Under the pieces are notes generated by a model. The model searched no databases. It was not told the DNA's origin and was given only the letters and a program-made list of their open reading frames with translations. Shown one piece after another: positions 43,196 through 55,287 of a stretch of 64,000 bases of DNA. This DNA is from Parelaphostrongylus tenuis (Eukaryota; Nematoda; Chromadorea; Rhabditida; Metastrongylidae): the NCBI GenBank assembly GCA_019055375.1, contig JAHQIW010004047.1, positions 62,001-126,000 on the forward strand, written 5' to 3'. Every line of letters begins with the position of its first letter. The first letter of the stretch is position 1. The translations under genes and the position numbers were made by a program.

Positions 43196-43480
43196 TTGCT
43201 TGGTGCTATCAAGTTGTTTGCTATAACTTGCATAAAGGATTTGAACTATGTGCTCTTGTCCGTTACAAGACTCAAGTTGGCAGCAGATCAATCCATCAGA
43301 TACTCTAAAGTTCAGCCCGCGCAATCCGAAAATGCTATTCCCAACTTCAAAGTGAAAGGTGTAGCAATCCGGAAGTCCAACTTTGGACAGCACAAAAGTC
43401 AGTCCGCCGCTAAGTACAGTCCAACCATCTTTGGCTATCTATCGGGTCACATCCCAAGAAAACCAGGGATCACACAATAA
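43196..43480 (+). CDS. Uncharacterised 94-codon frame in the identical tract
   Basis: MLGAIKLFAITCIKDLNYVL to KPGITQ-stop; differs by two residues in the copy at 54731-55015. Synonymous sites are also unchanged, so conservation reflects sequence identity of the tract rather than clear protein selection. No known motif. Confidence 0.2.
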   Translation: MLGAIKLFAITCIKDLNYVLLSVTRLKLAADQSIRYSKVQPAQSENAIPNFKVKGVAIRKSNFGQHKSQSAAKYSPTIFGYLSGHIPRKPGITQ

Positions 43481-44923
43481 AACCACTGAGCCTCCACCCC
43501 CATAGCATGGCCTATTTTACTATTGATGAGCGTCATCTCGACAGGTCGCATCTATCAAAGCCACAATGATATAAGTGTCTACGTAACCATTCTCCTTGCG
43601 ATATTAGTCTTCATAACGGTCACGTTGAAAAAATAGACTAGTACGAAGTACTGCATAAATAAATTAGTGTCCTAGCGTTGCCTTTCATATTAGACTCCAT
43701 CTAAGCTGGAATGATCACACGCCTATTGTACCTGATCAGCATGAAATAACGTTGTGAAACAAATCTGTTTTCAGTGTAGTTGAGATTCGGCGCTCAGTAC
43801 AGTGATGTACTCAAACTGAAAAAGGAATGCTGAATCGAAACTCTTCATTGCTCAGAATTAAAAGTAAAACAACGCGGAAGTGTACAACACGGAATTGCTC
43901 GCTCTGTTTCAAACGGCGTTCATAAAAAAGTTCTAACTGTTTTGATGATTCTACAATACTGAAGATGCTTTCGATTCGTCATTCACGGAACAGACAAAAC
44001 AAACTTATTGAGTTCCGATTGAGATGATTCTCGTAATCGTGTTGGAATCAAGATAAAGTTTTCATTTTTTGAGAACAAGTGAAATGTCATGCACATAGAT
44101 ACTGAAAAACTTTTGTTAGAGCTCTCTACTGCAGAGCCTGGAGCGAGGGTCTTCCAGAGTATAATATTCCCAAATCATCACTTCAAAGTATTTCCGCAAA
44201 CTGACGGATAGGTTTTTCAACTAACTAATCAGAGATTCGTTTTTGTAAAAATAAATGGCCATCGCCACTTCAATCATTTGAGAAGCATAAACAACAAAAT
44301 GAGGGTAGCCGACTTTTGTGATGTGATGTTTTGTATAAAAAGCTACAGTTTTAGCCTAAATGCACCGTTTCAAAAGATTCTCGATTACATGAAAATCTAG
44401 GTTTACGGTACCGCAGGTAAATCGGCTTAAATGGTATCACCATGGCCCGTACACGCAATAAGAAAATTACTACTGCCTGACGATTAGGAGATCGCTAAAT
44501 GTGTAGCACTTAGTTTATTTTCGCATTACTCGAGAGTTAAAGATACAAAATCAATTAGTCGAGCTGATCACTGGTCATGAAAAACAGTATTTCAAATTTT
44601 GTGAGCGATCAATTTTGAAAGGTAGGGTAAATGAGACAATTCAATGAAGTTCACAAGCGTTACACGAATGAATAACTCTTCACTACAGGAAACGCACACC
44701 TGCATTTTTCATTTTGTTTACATTACACTCGTGGGGAAAATGTGAAAAATCGGCGGTGCTCCATTACGCCCACTTTGACGAGAAAGTTGAACGTTCAAAA
44801 ATGGGAGTGCTCAGTGTCACGTCAGTGAAGTTTTTCAAAGCATTCATTTCATTTTCTCACCGAGATTCATTTCCAGTCCTATAAAGTATAGCATTCATGT
44901 GCCCCACAACAAGACATGATTAA

Positions 44924-45525
44924 TCAAGTAATGATTTTCTTACGTCCACTTCCCTTCTCCTCTCTTGTACTGATGGATTTATGGTGCCATTTCATTCGCT
45001 GCTTGTTGCTGAGTTGTTCAATTAGATACTGTAGTTCTGCTTTGCTATCAGCTGTCCTCCAGTCAGCAAAGACGATTATTAGAGATACAGAATGGGTGAT
45101 GAGGTCTCCCAGCATTGCGAAAGCATATCGCATCAAAATTGTTTTGCTTATGTCAATCGATCTTCTTTTATAGATTTTCTCACAAAAATGCACCTGCAAC
45201 GTCGACGCTTTCTCGATTCCATATATTTTTTAGAAGTCGGAACTTTATATCATAGCATCGGAAATGAGAAGGCGGGAGCAGAACTTGAGTCATGCTACTT
45301 TATGAATTGGTGCAATCACTGAAATTTCTTCCTTGTTGAGTCTTTCACCATACCCTGCTGTCGTTCAGAATTTGACATACAGTTCACATCACTAATAAAT
45401 CCCGTCTTCTTCGGAATAGCAAAATCCGTCACAATACTTGTTTCGAAGGACTTTCCTTCAATTTGGTAGGGTTGGAAACTCTTAGAGCGCATGGATAAGC
45501 CAAAATACTGGCGCTCCGATGTCAT
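44924..45525 (-). CDS. Candidate minus-strand exons of an unknown gene
   Basis: Frame 45525 leftward (MRSKSFQPYQIEGKSFETSI, then CMSNSERQQ at a GTATGG donor). Frame 45199-44924 contains KAELQYLIEQLSNKQRMKWH and STREEKGSG before a GTAAGAAA donor. Composition is coding-like but phase between them is not established. It lies in the unique segment between array units. Confidence 0.25.
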
Positions 45526-45642
45526 TCAAAATAAATGCTGAGTACTAAGTTAGTTGTTGTGCTGTGAACTATGTGATGAAAAAGGTGTAGAATTTGTTTT
45601 CAATAATATCTGTAAGGCCTGCTAGATATTTAGGAGCCAAAA

Positions 45643-47134
45643 ATGAAGATGCCAAGGTTTCCCACCGATGCCTTCATGATTTCGCTGCTAGCTTTGAATT
45701 CGACATTGTTGGGATGTGGAATCATGCCTGCAGGACAGTGTAATAAACGAAGAATTGTTATTACTATGAATGTCCTTAATTACAAAGCCCTAAACACTAA
45801 TTAGAAACTTTACCGCTACTCAAAAGCTGTCGTGATATGAGGCCCCACATGAAAGGATTTCAAATTCTACTTAGATTGAGCAATAGATTCAAAAACCATG
45901 CTATATAATTATTTAATATTCAATTAATCACTAAAAAATATGCATCTCGTTGCAGCAAGCACTAGGACCTTCACCGTCAGTGGGTTCTCTTTTCCTGTGG
46001 CGATGGTTTACGGAGACTGTTTCTGCTCAGGTACCTCGTATTGCAAGGGACAAGGGAGGAGCTCGGGCATTTGTACAACGACTTGTAATGCAAACAGTAA
46101 GTCAGCAGCTCTTGAATCTTATATGTTTTTTCTTTTTTCATTATTGTGGAAAGGCGTGCAAAATGGCTTCAATCTTTCCTCAATTGACAGCCATTAATGC
46201 TAATATGACTTGCTGGCATGATTTGAATGAAAACACTTGTTAGTAATCTCTTCAAACTAATGAGGAAGAATTGCATTTCAGGTATTTGATGTTTTCGAAC
46301 GCCAAGGTCGTAGTGCACTCCTACCTGATGCTGTGATCTTGGCCATTTTGGATCAACTTACTGTTAACATCACCTACGAACCACTAGAATGCATGTCTGT
46401 TGGCTCCGGCTCAATGATAATGGGTAGGTCTCCACTAATCAAAAAGCGTGACACTCATTAACAGGAAAAGTGTGTTTGTAATGTTTGAAAAGATATTGAT
46501 CAAATTGTCCTGAAATATAAGAAAGACTACCACAATAACACTACAATAAAATTTTTTCTGATGTTTTTTCTCGACGACGGATTTTTCTATCCAGTCTCTT
46601 TGAGATTACTTTTCCTGAAAAGCAAGATAGCATTTGATGTGTGAAGTGACGTTTCACAAAGAATTATGGAAAAGTAAAAAAAAATCAATGCTCACAAGTG
46701 CTCTTAGTTTGTTTTAGCTTTTTTTGCCACAATAGAAAGAGTTCTCTTTCTAGGACTTATATAAATTCTTGTAGTGAAGGATATGGAACGGAAGTGCATT
46801 ATCGCTAGCGACACGGTGACGGGAATTTGTACAGTAAAGGCAAATGCGGGCGGGGGCTGGGGCGGGAGGAATATGATGTGTTCAAACCCTGCCATGACGG
46901 ATATAACGCCTGTTGCAAACTACACGACGATTTCAGGAACTCTTACGCTTCAAACAGCTCTCCTTTTTGTGCAACATTTTTAAATTAGAAAGAAAATGTA
47001 TTAAGACCACTAACACCATTATGGCCAGTTGGTCGAGAATGATGTGGCAAAGAGTAATGGACAGAGCGGTTCGAATGTTGGCATAGGGTCCGTTTGCATC
47101 GCAATTTTACACCGCGACTGCCACTATAAATTGA
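45643..47134 (+). pseudogene. Secreted nematode-type protein gene, broken
   Basis: Exon 1 (from ATG 45643) encodes a signal-peptide-like MISLLALNSTLLGCGIMPAG. Exon 2 (45956-46096) first matches in the frame STRTFTVSGFSFPVAMVY, then must shift frame near 46010 to read TETVSAQVPRIARDKGGARA and FVQRLVMQT. Exon 3 (46282-46423) reads VFDVFERQGRSALLPDAVIL. Exon 4 starts at 46775 (TGICTVKANAG, ITPVANYTTISGTL). A 3' part TNTIMASWSRMMWQRVMDRA has TAG at 47084-47086 before its natural TGA (47132-47134). From memory this resembles a nematode family of secreted proteins of unknown function with GIMP...ASTRTFTV...PVAMVYS. One frameshift, one internal stop and a missing donor indicate a pseudogene. Confidence 0.6.
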
Positions 47135-48361
47135 AACTGAACTGTGACGTGTTTTGAGGCAGATGTTTTGATTCAGCCGATACTTATCACAATATTGCAA
47201 AATCAGAAAACTGTCAAGTCCCCTGATTGTTGATTGGTCAGAGCACTACGATAAATTACATTAAACCGTACGATGTGATGAATCTGAGCCGCAGTATTAT
47301 TGTTAAAGAGTAGCCGAAAATTCACGAGTGAAAATTACAGAAAAAACTTTGCTCCCTAAAAATTCGAGATAGCGCCCCCAACGAAACTTGCTGCAGAAAG
47401 ACCACAAGAACGAAGTAATGACAATAATAATAAGGAGCCAATAATACCTAATGTGGCGAAATGAAAATAATGTAAACAACAAAATAATATCAGTAAAGTA
47501 AATATCAATATCACTACAACCCTTACATTTGATTGTTTTTATAGACCTCGCTCGAAACATTATATAGTTTGATAACATATTTTAGGCCTGATATAATATC
47601 TGTTATTGGCAGTTCTAGACACGTGTTTCGGCTTTAGAGTCTTTTTAAAGATTTCAAACCATGAGCGGTCAACTGTTGGTTACTGAAATGTCGAGGTATA
47701 TCATCACCTGACATACAGTGACTTGGTGTAAGGTTATATCACTCTGCAAGGGATTGGCTCAGACGAAAGATGCCGCTTTCCGTAGAGAAATTCTTAGAAA
47801 ATTCCTTCGGCAATATGCTCTTCTTTTGTGACTATGAAGTGTTACAACCACCTAGATTTTACTGTATGACTGCCAAGCAAACCCACTGTGAAGTTGGAAC
47901 AATGAGTTAACTACCCGAAAGAAGGCGTAGTTTTCCCCTTGTGGGTACGGTGTACTAAAACAGCTTTTACAAAGATAAAGCCGAGTACTGAAATCTACAT
48001 TTGTCAAGATGTCGAATCGCCAACAATAGTTGACTGCAATAAAAGAAGTACTCTCCGTTGATCGTAATATACAAATCCAACAGTGTGAATTGTTGACTGG
48101 TGTTACCGGACGAGGTGCGGCAATTTGTTGTTGACTAACGTTGATTGCATAAATTGATTGTCAGTTATTCTGCGCCTAATATCTACAACATTAGTAAAGG
48201 TTCCGAAAAATATAAATTGTTGCTGGCTAATGTTATTTGAGCGGTTCACTTAGCAGAGGTAATGGCCTCTTAAAACCTAAATTTACCAGGTAATTCCGCA
48301 CATTTCCAGTGTCAGGTGTGCGCGACGCAGAAAATCTTGGCTCGCCTGGCGCGATTTGATC

Positions 48362-48400
<39 letters not shown>
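47135..48400. other. Unique spacer ending in a (TA)n tract
   Basis: No supported gene. A short dispersed repeat lies at about 48265-48355, then a (TA)n microsatellite at 48364-48400 that abuts the truncated 5' end of RTE copy 2. Confidence 0.6.
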
Positions 48401-48404
<4 letters not shown>

Positions 48405-51084
48405 CGCAGAGGTGTCGGCGGCGTAGGCGTCCTCGTCAAATCGAATTTGACCGTGAGCATTGATCCGTTCGAACAACTAACAACCCGTATCGGACGATTA
48501 CGGTTGAAACGCTGAAGTTCTATGCCGGCTTTGACCATCTTCGCTGCTTGCGCACCATCATCAAGCTATGACGAAGACGAAGTCGAAGCGTTCTATATGG
48601 ACCTCGAAAAATTCTTCAGAGATGATTATACATTCTTCAAGGTCATTGTCGGAGATTTTAACGCAAAAATTGGACTTAGAAGAGCGTCTGAAGAACGTCA
48701 CATAGGGACCCACGGACTAGAACGGAATGAACAGGGTGAGAGGCTATCTGAGTTTATCATGACGACCCAAACCATCCATGGTAACTCGCAATTCTAAAAG
48801 CCTCTTTCTCAGCGATGGACGTGGGAGTCTCCCAATGGAGAGTACCATACGAAATAGACCACATCTTAGTAAATCGAAGGTTATGCCTGACCAATATCGC
48901 TGTTGTTCCTAAGTTCTACACGGGATCAGACCATCGCGTCCTTCGTGCAACGTTCTGTTTTATCGAGGAGAGGAGAGAACGCTGCTAAATTCAAACAACG
49001 AACTCCCAGAACTACCATAAACTGGGATGTATTCAAATCATTAGTCGGCTCTTGGGAAGATACCGTTGTCGGTAACATCGACAAAGAATACCATCGACTC
49101 GTTGAGTATCTTCACGTTAGCGCTGTGAAAGCCGAGAGTCCTAAGGTCACGAAGAGACGTTTGTCTCCGCAGACACTCGAGCTGATGCGTCAGGAGGAAT
49201 CGCGCGAGCTGCAGGCAACCGAAACCTCACGTCCGAACATACGAAACGCTGCAAAGAAGCTATCATAGAAGACCTCAACGAAAGACGAGCAACAGCTATG
49301 CAGAAGCTGGGAAGAGCATTCGCAAAGCGCAGTGAGTCTTCGCCAATCATAAGACCAAAATGACTGCACTACGAAACTATGACGGGACACTTACAGCTTC
49401 GAGAAGGGCTATGGAGAAAATCATCCACCAATATACTCGAATCTCTTCGCTAGCTATGTCCTCTTACCGTAATATAAATTGAAAGAGGATGAATATGTCG
49501 TTCCACCGTCCTCTCCTTCCGAAATGCGACATGCTATATCGTCGGTGAAGAACAGAACAACACCCGGTCCAGACAGGATTAGACCAGAACACCTGAAGAA
49601 CCTGCCGCCAGTTCTCCTCAACACGCTGGCTCGGCTCTTCACTCGCTGCCTTTCAGAACTCAAGGTCCCTATTCATTGGAAAGCCAGCAAGACCGTATTG
49701 TTGTTCAAGAAGGGAGACCTTCACGACATAGGCAATTATCGCCCAATCTGCTTGCTGTCCGTTGTCTATAGACTCTTTACTCGAGTCTTCCTAAACAGGA
49801 TTGACAGAACACTGGACGAAAGACAGCAATGCGAACAAGTAGGGTTCCGAAAAGGATTTAGTACCATAGATCACATCCACACGATTACAAGACTCAATAA
49901 AGTTTCACGAGAGTACAAGCAACCACTCTGTCTCACCTTCATCGATCCGAAGAAAGCTGTCGATTCAGTGGAAACAGAAGCGGTTAAAGAGGCTCTGGAT
50001 AACCAGTGCGTCCCTACTCGGTACATAATAATCCTTCGTGAGCTTTTTGAAGATTTCGCGACCGAAATATCTCTATTTTACAACAATATCACCATTGACG
50101 TAAGAAGAGGGGTTCGACAAGGTGATACAATTTCGCCAAAACTATTCACTGCCACCCTACAAAACGTCATGCGAACATTAGAAAGGGACGATATGGGAGT
50201 GAAAATTGACGATCGACAATTAAACCATCTTCGTTTTGCTGGCGATATCGTTCTCATAACACCTCTCTCATCACAAACATCAGCCAAGCGGAACGAATGT
50301 TGACCGATTTCGATAACGCCTGTGGAAAGATTGGTCTTCAACTAAATCTAAAGAAAACAATGTGTTCATGGGGAACGGATGGGTTTCGAATGCCCTATTC
50401 ACGCTCAACGGAACGACAATCTCCGAATGCTTCAGATACGTCTATTAGGTCGTGAAATTAGCATGATGAACTACCTAGCTCCAGAGTGAGCAGGAGGAAA
50501 CGAGCGGCTTGGGTGACGTTTGAGAGCATCGAAGATGTACTGAAGAGGACAAAGAACATCCGACTCCGTGCCCACCTTTTCGACTCGACAATTTTCCCTG
50601 CCCTAACGTACGCAGCAGAAACCTGGTCGCTACGTAAGCACGATGAAAGATCACTTGGAGTTATTGAACGCGCAGTGGAAAGGACGATGGCAGGAGTATC
50701 CCTTATCTCGCAAATAAGAAAAAGGATCCGAAGTTCCGATCTACGTCAACGATCGAAAATCAGAGACGCCGTTCTACACAACAGGATATCGAAAATAAGG
50801 TGGGCCGGATACGTGATGCGTTTCAACGACAACCGATGGACGAAGCCGTTACCGAGTGGATTCCTCGGGACGTCAAGCACTCTAAAGGGAGACCCCTGAC
50901 CCTTTGGTCCGATTTCTTCACGAAAACGATAGAAGAAAGATATGATGCTCAGCGAATCCCTAGAGCGAGGAGGACCCACTGGGCTACTCTTGCACGCGAT
51001 AGGGAAAAATTAAGAGTTGCTGGTACCCGCTCGAGTCACTCGACGATCAACGGGATGACAGGTGATACAGGTGATATAATAGAA
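48401..51084 (+). pseudogene. RTE-type non-LTR retrotransposon, copy 2, 5'-truncated and broken
   Basis: Starts at CGATCGCAGAGGTGTCGGCG, internal to copy 1 (36539). Endonuclease part GDFNAKIGLRRASEERH. The RT frame 49479-50303 (274 codons) is nearly complete: NRTTPGPDRIRPEHLKNLPP, LFKKGDLHDIGNYRPICLLS, TFIDPKKAVDS, GVRQGDTISPKLF. The catalytic box reads FAGD instead of FADD (about 50242) and a frameshift follows. No palindromic insert. It shares with copy 1 the frame jump after NRWTK near 50845. Confidence 0.85.
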
Positions 51085-54000
51085 ATGGTCGCGTGATATG
51101 TTCCAGCGGTAAAGATGACGACTGCATGAGCATGAGTGCTACCTTATTTCTTGTAAGACATGTGGCGACGATTATATTTACGAAACAGGCCGACCACTTT
51201 ATCTCCTCATTAAAGAACACCTAGGCGGAAAGTCAACTAAACATTCAAATAAACCTTTAAGTACACACGGATACAAAGACACAACTATGGCGACTTCGAG
51301 GTAGTAGTAGTCAAATTCCTAGTAGACGAATCGAAAACATCGGCGCCAAAAAGCGTCGAAGCTTTCTGCATAAATTCTTGAAATTCACAAATGAACAAAA
51401 AGAGGGAGTGCCTTAGTCTAACCGACTACATGGCACCTTCTCACCTTTTCTCAGATTGATTTTCCAATCTGGGTACCAGGTGACATCCTTTCGATTCGAC
51501 GTAATGACATGAGGAAGGAGATTCATAGGTAACATTGTGCAGAAAACATAGGTAGTACCTAGACTAGACAACACGGTGACTGTCTTCTCTTGAATTGTCG
51601 CTTACTGATGCCATAGAATTCCAACGTTTTTTTACATAATATTATACGTGATTATATGAATAATGTTTCACAATAATACTCTTCATACTCTAGTAAAGCG
51701 ACCGCTCCAAAACGTCAGCCACCATATTCAAGAAGGACAATCGATCGAATAAGTGGCACTAACCTGAAAAAGGCTCAAAATAATGATTAGTTCCCAGACT
51801 ATACTTTTCTTTTTCTCAATTCAAAATTTTTTCTCCACTTCGAAAGGAACTCCAAATACGACGTATGACCCTGATAGTACAAGATTTCCTCCACACGTTC
51901 ATGTGTTTTTTGTGCTTCCGAAGCAAAGTAATACCAAAAAAAGCGGCCGATGCAAACATAATTTTATCTTGAATGCTACAGCGTTTTAAAAAGACTTTTT
52001 TTTGAATACGGCCACGTAGCGCAGTAGTCAAAGGTTCTAGCTTTCGGATGATTGCTTACACTCTTATGAAACGTTTTTGTCCAGCGTAAGGGCTCGGTCT
52101 TCATATGTCTCCGTTTAACATATAAGAACTCAATATTCATAAATTATTGCAACTGAACACCAGGTAAAGGTGGTTTCCGTATAACTACGCGATAGGGAAG
52201 GCAAGGACTTGGAAGACTTATGTATAAAACTCTGCCTGTAATTCAAAGGAACGCTTCTCTCAGTTTGAAGACTTTTGGCAATTTTCACTTTCTACATGGC
52301 TCGACATAGCATGTTTGCATGGTATGCGGATCCCAGCAATTCTTGCACTGAGTCGCTTCTTGCATGCATTGCTTAGGAAGGTCTTCGAGCTCTTGTTTGT
52401 CCATTCGGCCTGCTTGTTCAAGATTTCCTTGTCGTCATGTATGTCGCTGGATACTGATCAAGGCCATTTTACCTGAAATTCTGGGTTAATTGTGAGAGAC
52501 CTTTCTAGAGAAATGGAGGAAATAGGTCTGTTGCAGGCAAGTTTGGTACCAATCCTTCGACCGCGGAGGAATAAATTCGAACGGTTGCACCGGCAGCTAG
52601 GTGGAAAGTAAGGCAGTCGATTGCTTCACTTGATGTGTCGGAAGAAAAGATAATAACAAATGCGCAATATTCCATTATGACGACGCAGTCTGGGATAAGC
52701 TTCAATGCTGATGTAGCACGCTGCCTCCTACTGCACACAATTTCGTTTGTCCTGCTACTTTATTGAGACACAAACCACGAATACCCACAAAAAAAAAATT
52801 GTTGGCGCATGTAAAAAATCAAGGTCTTGTTTCGAAATTGAGCGTACAATAAAGCTGGAAGTCTTCCATCATGCCTGCTTAACGACCAAGGTTCCGACGC
52901 ATAAGTTAACAGACTAGGACTTGTGAAGTCGAAAGAGTAGTCACGGCCGGTACGCGTCTTCAGTCCTCTCCGCTACATCGACGACGCTCTTGAATGCTTC
53001 CTTAGCTACACTCCCCTCTTCCAGCTTGACCCTGAAGCTTGGTCTTTGATCATACTGACTCTCCGATGTCAGTAGACGCATTGCAGCAGTAGAGCATATT
53101 CATTGCACAAAAGTTCTCACATACGACTAAAACTTAAACCTAGTATTCTGTATCACGACTCCTGCAGCCGCTACACCTTTCCGGGTTCATCGTTTACCGT
53201 CGATAGAGTAAACATTGGGCAGAAAAACATTTTTATGAAATTTACTCGAGTAATAACTTTTCTACAAACGCTGTCGATGTCGGCCAGCATTCGTTATGAC
53301 TGGCTGATGCTTGATAACGAGCAAATGAAAGATAGTGTACAATTTCTGATTCTTTTCTACTTCATTCCATATCGCGTATGGCAAAATTAAGGATAATCTG
53401 GAGGCAACAGTCTAAGAAATTCCGTGGGCTTTCAAGATATTCCACCTAACTTATTAACATCTCAACTGATTTTGAGAACATGTTTCCGCTATTACGATGA
53501 TCTGGGAAGAACATCATTAGGAGCTGATTTTCATGATACGGCAAAATGAAAGTCACTGATTACCCGGTTATGGCACAATGGTTATTGTGCCTTTTGTTGC
53601 TAAGATGCAACATAGTCTTCTTCAATTTGGGTCCGTCAGCATTCAGCGCCAACAACTATTGCTACAAATCACGGACAAACAACTGTGGTGTTCCTTTCCT
53701 ATCGGCTGAAATTCACTTACTAGCCGTAGTACCTTATTCGAAGCGATAGAGGAATATTACGCTGAAACAGAATGACACTGAGAAATCCATAAGCGATACG
53801 GAACTGCTTGTTCAGCTCCATTTTGCGTTCATAATTTTCTCATAAAAGAGCCGATGATTTGACATTGCTCACTGTACTTTCGATTTGTAATTCGTGCCCA
53901 GAAAAGTTATCACTTCATTCGAGAGATATCTCTACTGTTTTCTATTATCAGAGCAATATCACTCACATGGATACGTAAACGCCTTCCGCAAAAAAAATTT

Positions 54001-55162
54001 CTGTTACTCACCTGTGGAGTTTTGAATAAGAGCTCTTCAGAAAATACACGCAAGTCTCCTGATCAGCAATTTTTTGAAGTAATGGACAAGTTCTTCTCCT
54101 ATCTAATGGTGAGAATGTTGAGGTGCTAATGAGCGGTTAATGTGTTTCTCCCGACACTACCGTGATTGAGCGGCTGAAATCGAACATTGAAGCCTACCGA
54201 TGTTTTTTTGCTGAAATGTTTCTGAATAACAAACAACGCTTTTCCGAATTCTGCTGAGGACTGGTATGTATGGCAAACTTCCCATAGGGGCTTTGCTATC
54301 TTTTCCGAAAATACAAGATAATTTAGGCAACGCAGATGGTCCATGACTTTAGAGAGGAAATGGTCCAGCGGTGATCTTTCGTCATAACAAAGTGGCGAGG
54401 GCGCCACCCAGCTGCCTCCAACCTCAACAGTCAGTTCGATAGCCGTACATCATTCGAACTGTCCTCTGACTTTTCACTTGGACCACCTCACCCTAATTCA
54501 TTATCGATCCATAATTGCTCTCTTCACACAGTCTTGTTGTCGTGTATCTAAACGTTATCGTAATGTTGCGTTCATATAACAGTCAAATGAACTTAACAGA
54601 ATTGTCAGCGGAACATATCACTTTAGTGGCGAAGAAAACTCAGGCTATACTCGGCGTACCACAGCGGTTAAGGTATTCAGCTCATACATAATCAATAGTG
54701 ACCTCACGATTATGATCCCGTATCAAAAGGTTGCTCGGTGCTATCAAGTTGTTTGCTATAACTTGCGTAGAGGATTTGAACTATGTGCTCTTGTCCGTTA
54801 CAAGACTCAAGTTGGCAGCAGATCAATCCATCAGATACTCTAAAGTTCAGCCCGCGCAATCCGAAAATGCTATTCCCAACTTCAAAGTGAAAGGTGTAGC
54901 AATCCGGAAGTCCAACTTTGGACAGCACAAAAGTCAGTCCGCCGCTAAGTACAGTCCAACCATCTTTGGCTATCTATCGGGTCACATCCCAAGAAAACCA
55001 GGGATCACACAATAAAACCACTGAGCCTCCACCCCCATAGCATGGCCTATTTTACTATTGATGAGCGTCATCTCGACAGGTCGCATCTATCAAAGCCACA
55101 ATGATATAAGTGTCTACGTAACCATTCTCCTTGCGATATTAGTCTTCATAACCGTCACGTTG
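51085..55162. repeat. Duplicated block D, copy 2 (with PLE fragment 51085-51745)
   Basis: Paralogue of 39466-43617. The PLE GIY-YIG remnant and the decayed hammerhead-type end (about 51700) are present. The minus frame of copy 1 at 41405 is destroyed here (53030-53310). It ends at a junction with block A at 55162/55163. No gene is otherwise supported. Confidence 0.85.
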
Positions 55163-55287
55163 ATTCTTATTCATTCTTTACACTTCTTAAACCCAGTAAT
55201 ATTATGTATTGATATGTACTGACTAAGATACATGACATTTTATTGTCTTTGTTTACACCTATCGTCCGAATGCTTGTAGCATTCCAG

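Larger units (their letters stand above)
39466..43617. repeat. Duplicated block D, copy 1 (paralogue 51085-55152)
   Basis: Collinear with 51085-55162, with many substitutions and small indels, except for a perfectly matching tail (43236-43617). Gene content: a PLE fragment and the minus frame at 41405. The rest (41700-43195) shows nothing recognisable. Confidence 0.85.

Noticed and set aside
45940..46243. Two overlapping frames in one exon as two separate genes
   Set aside because: Both match successive parts of one protein family, so a frameshifted exon is the simpler reading.
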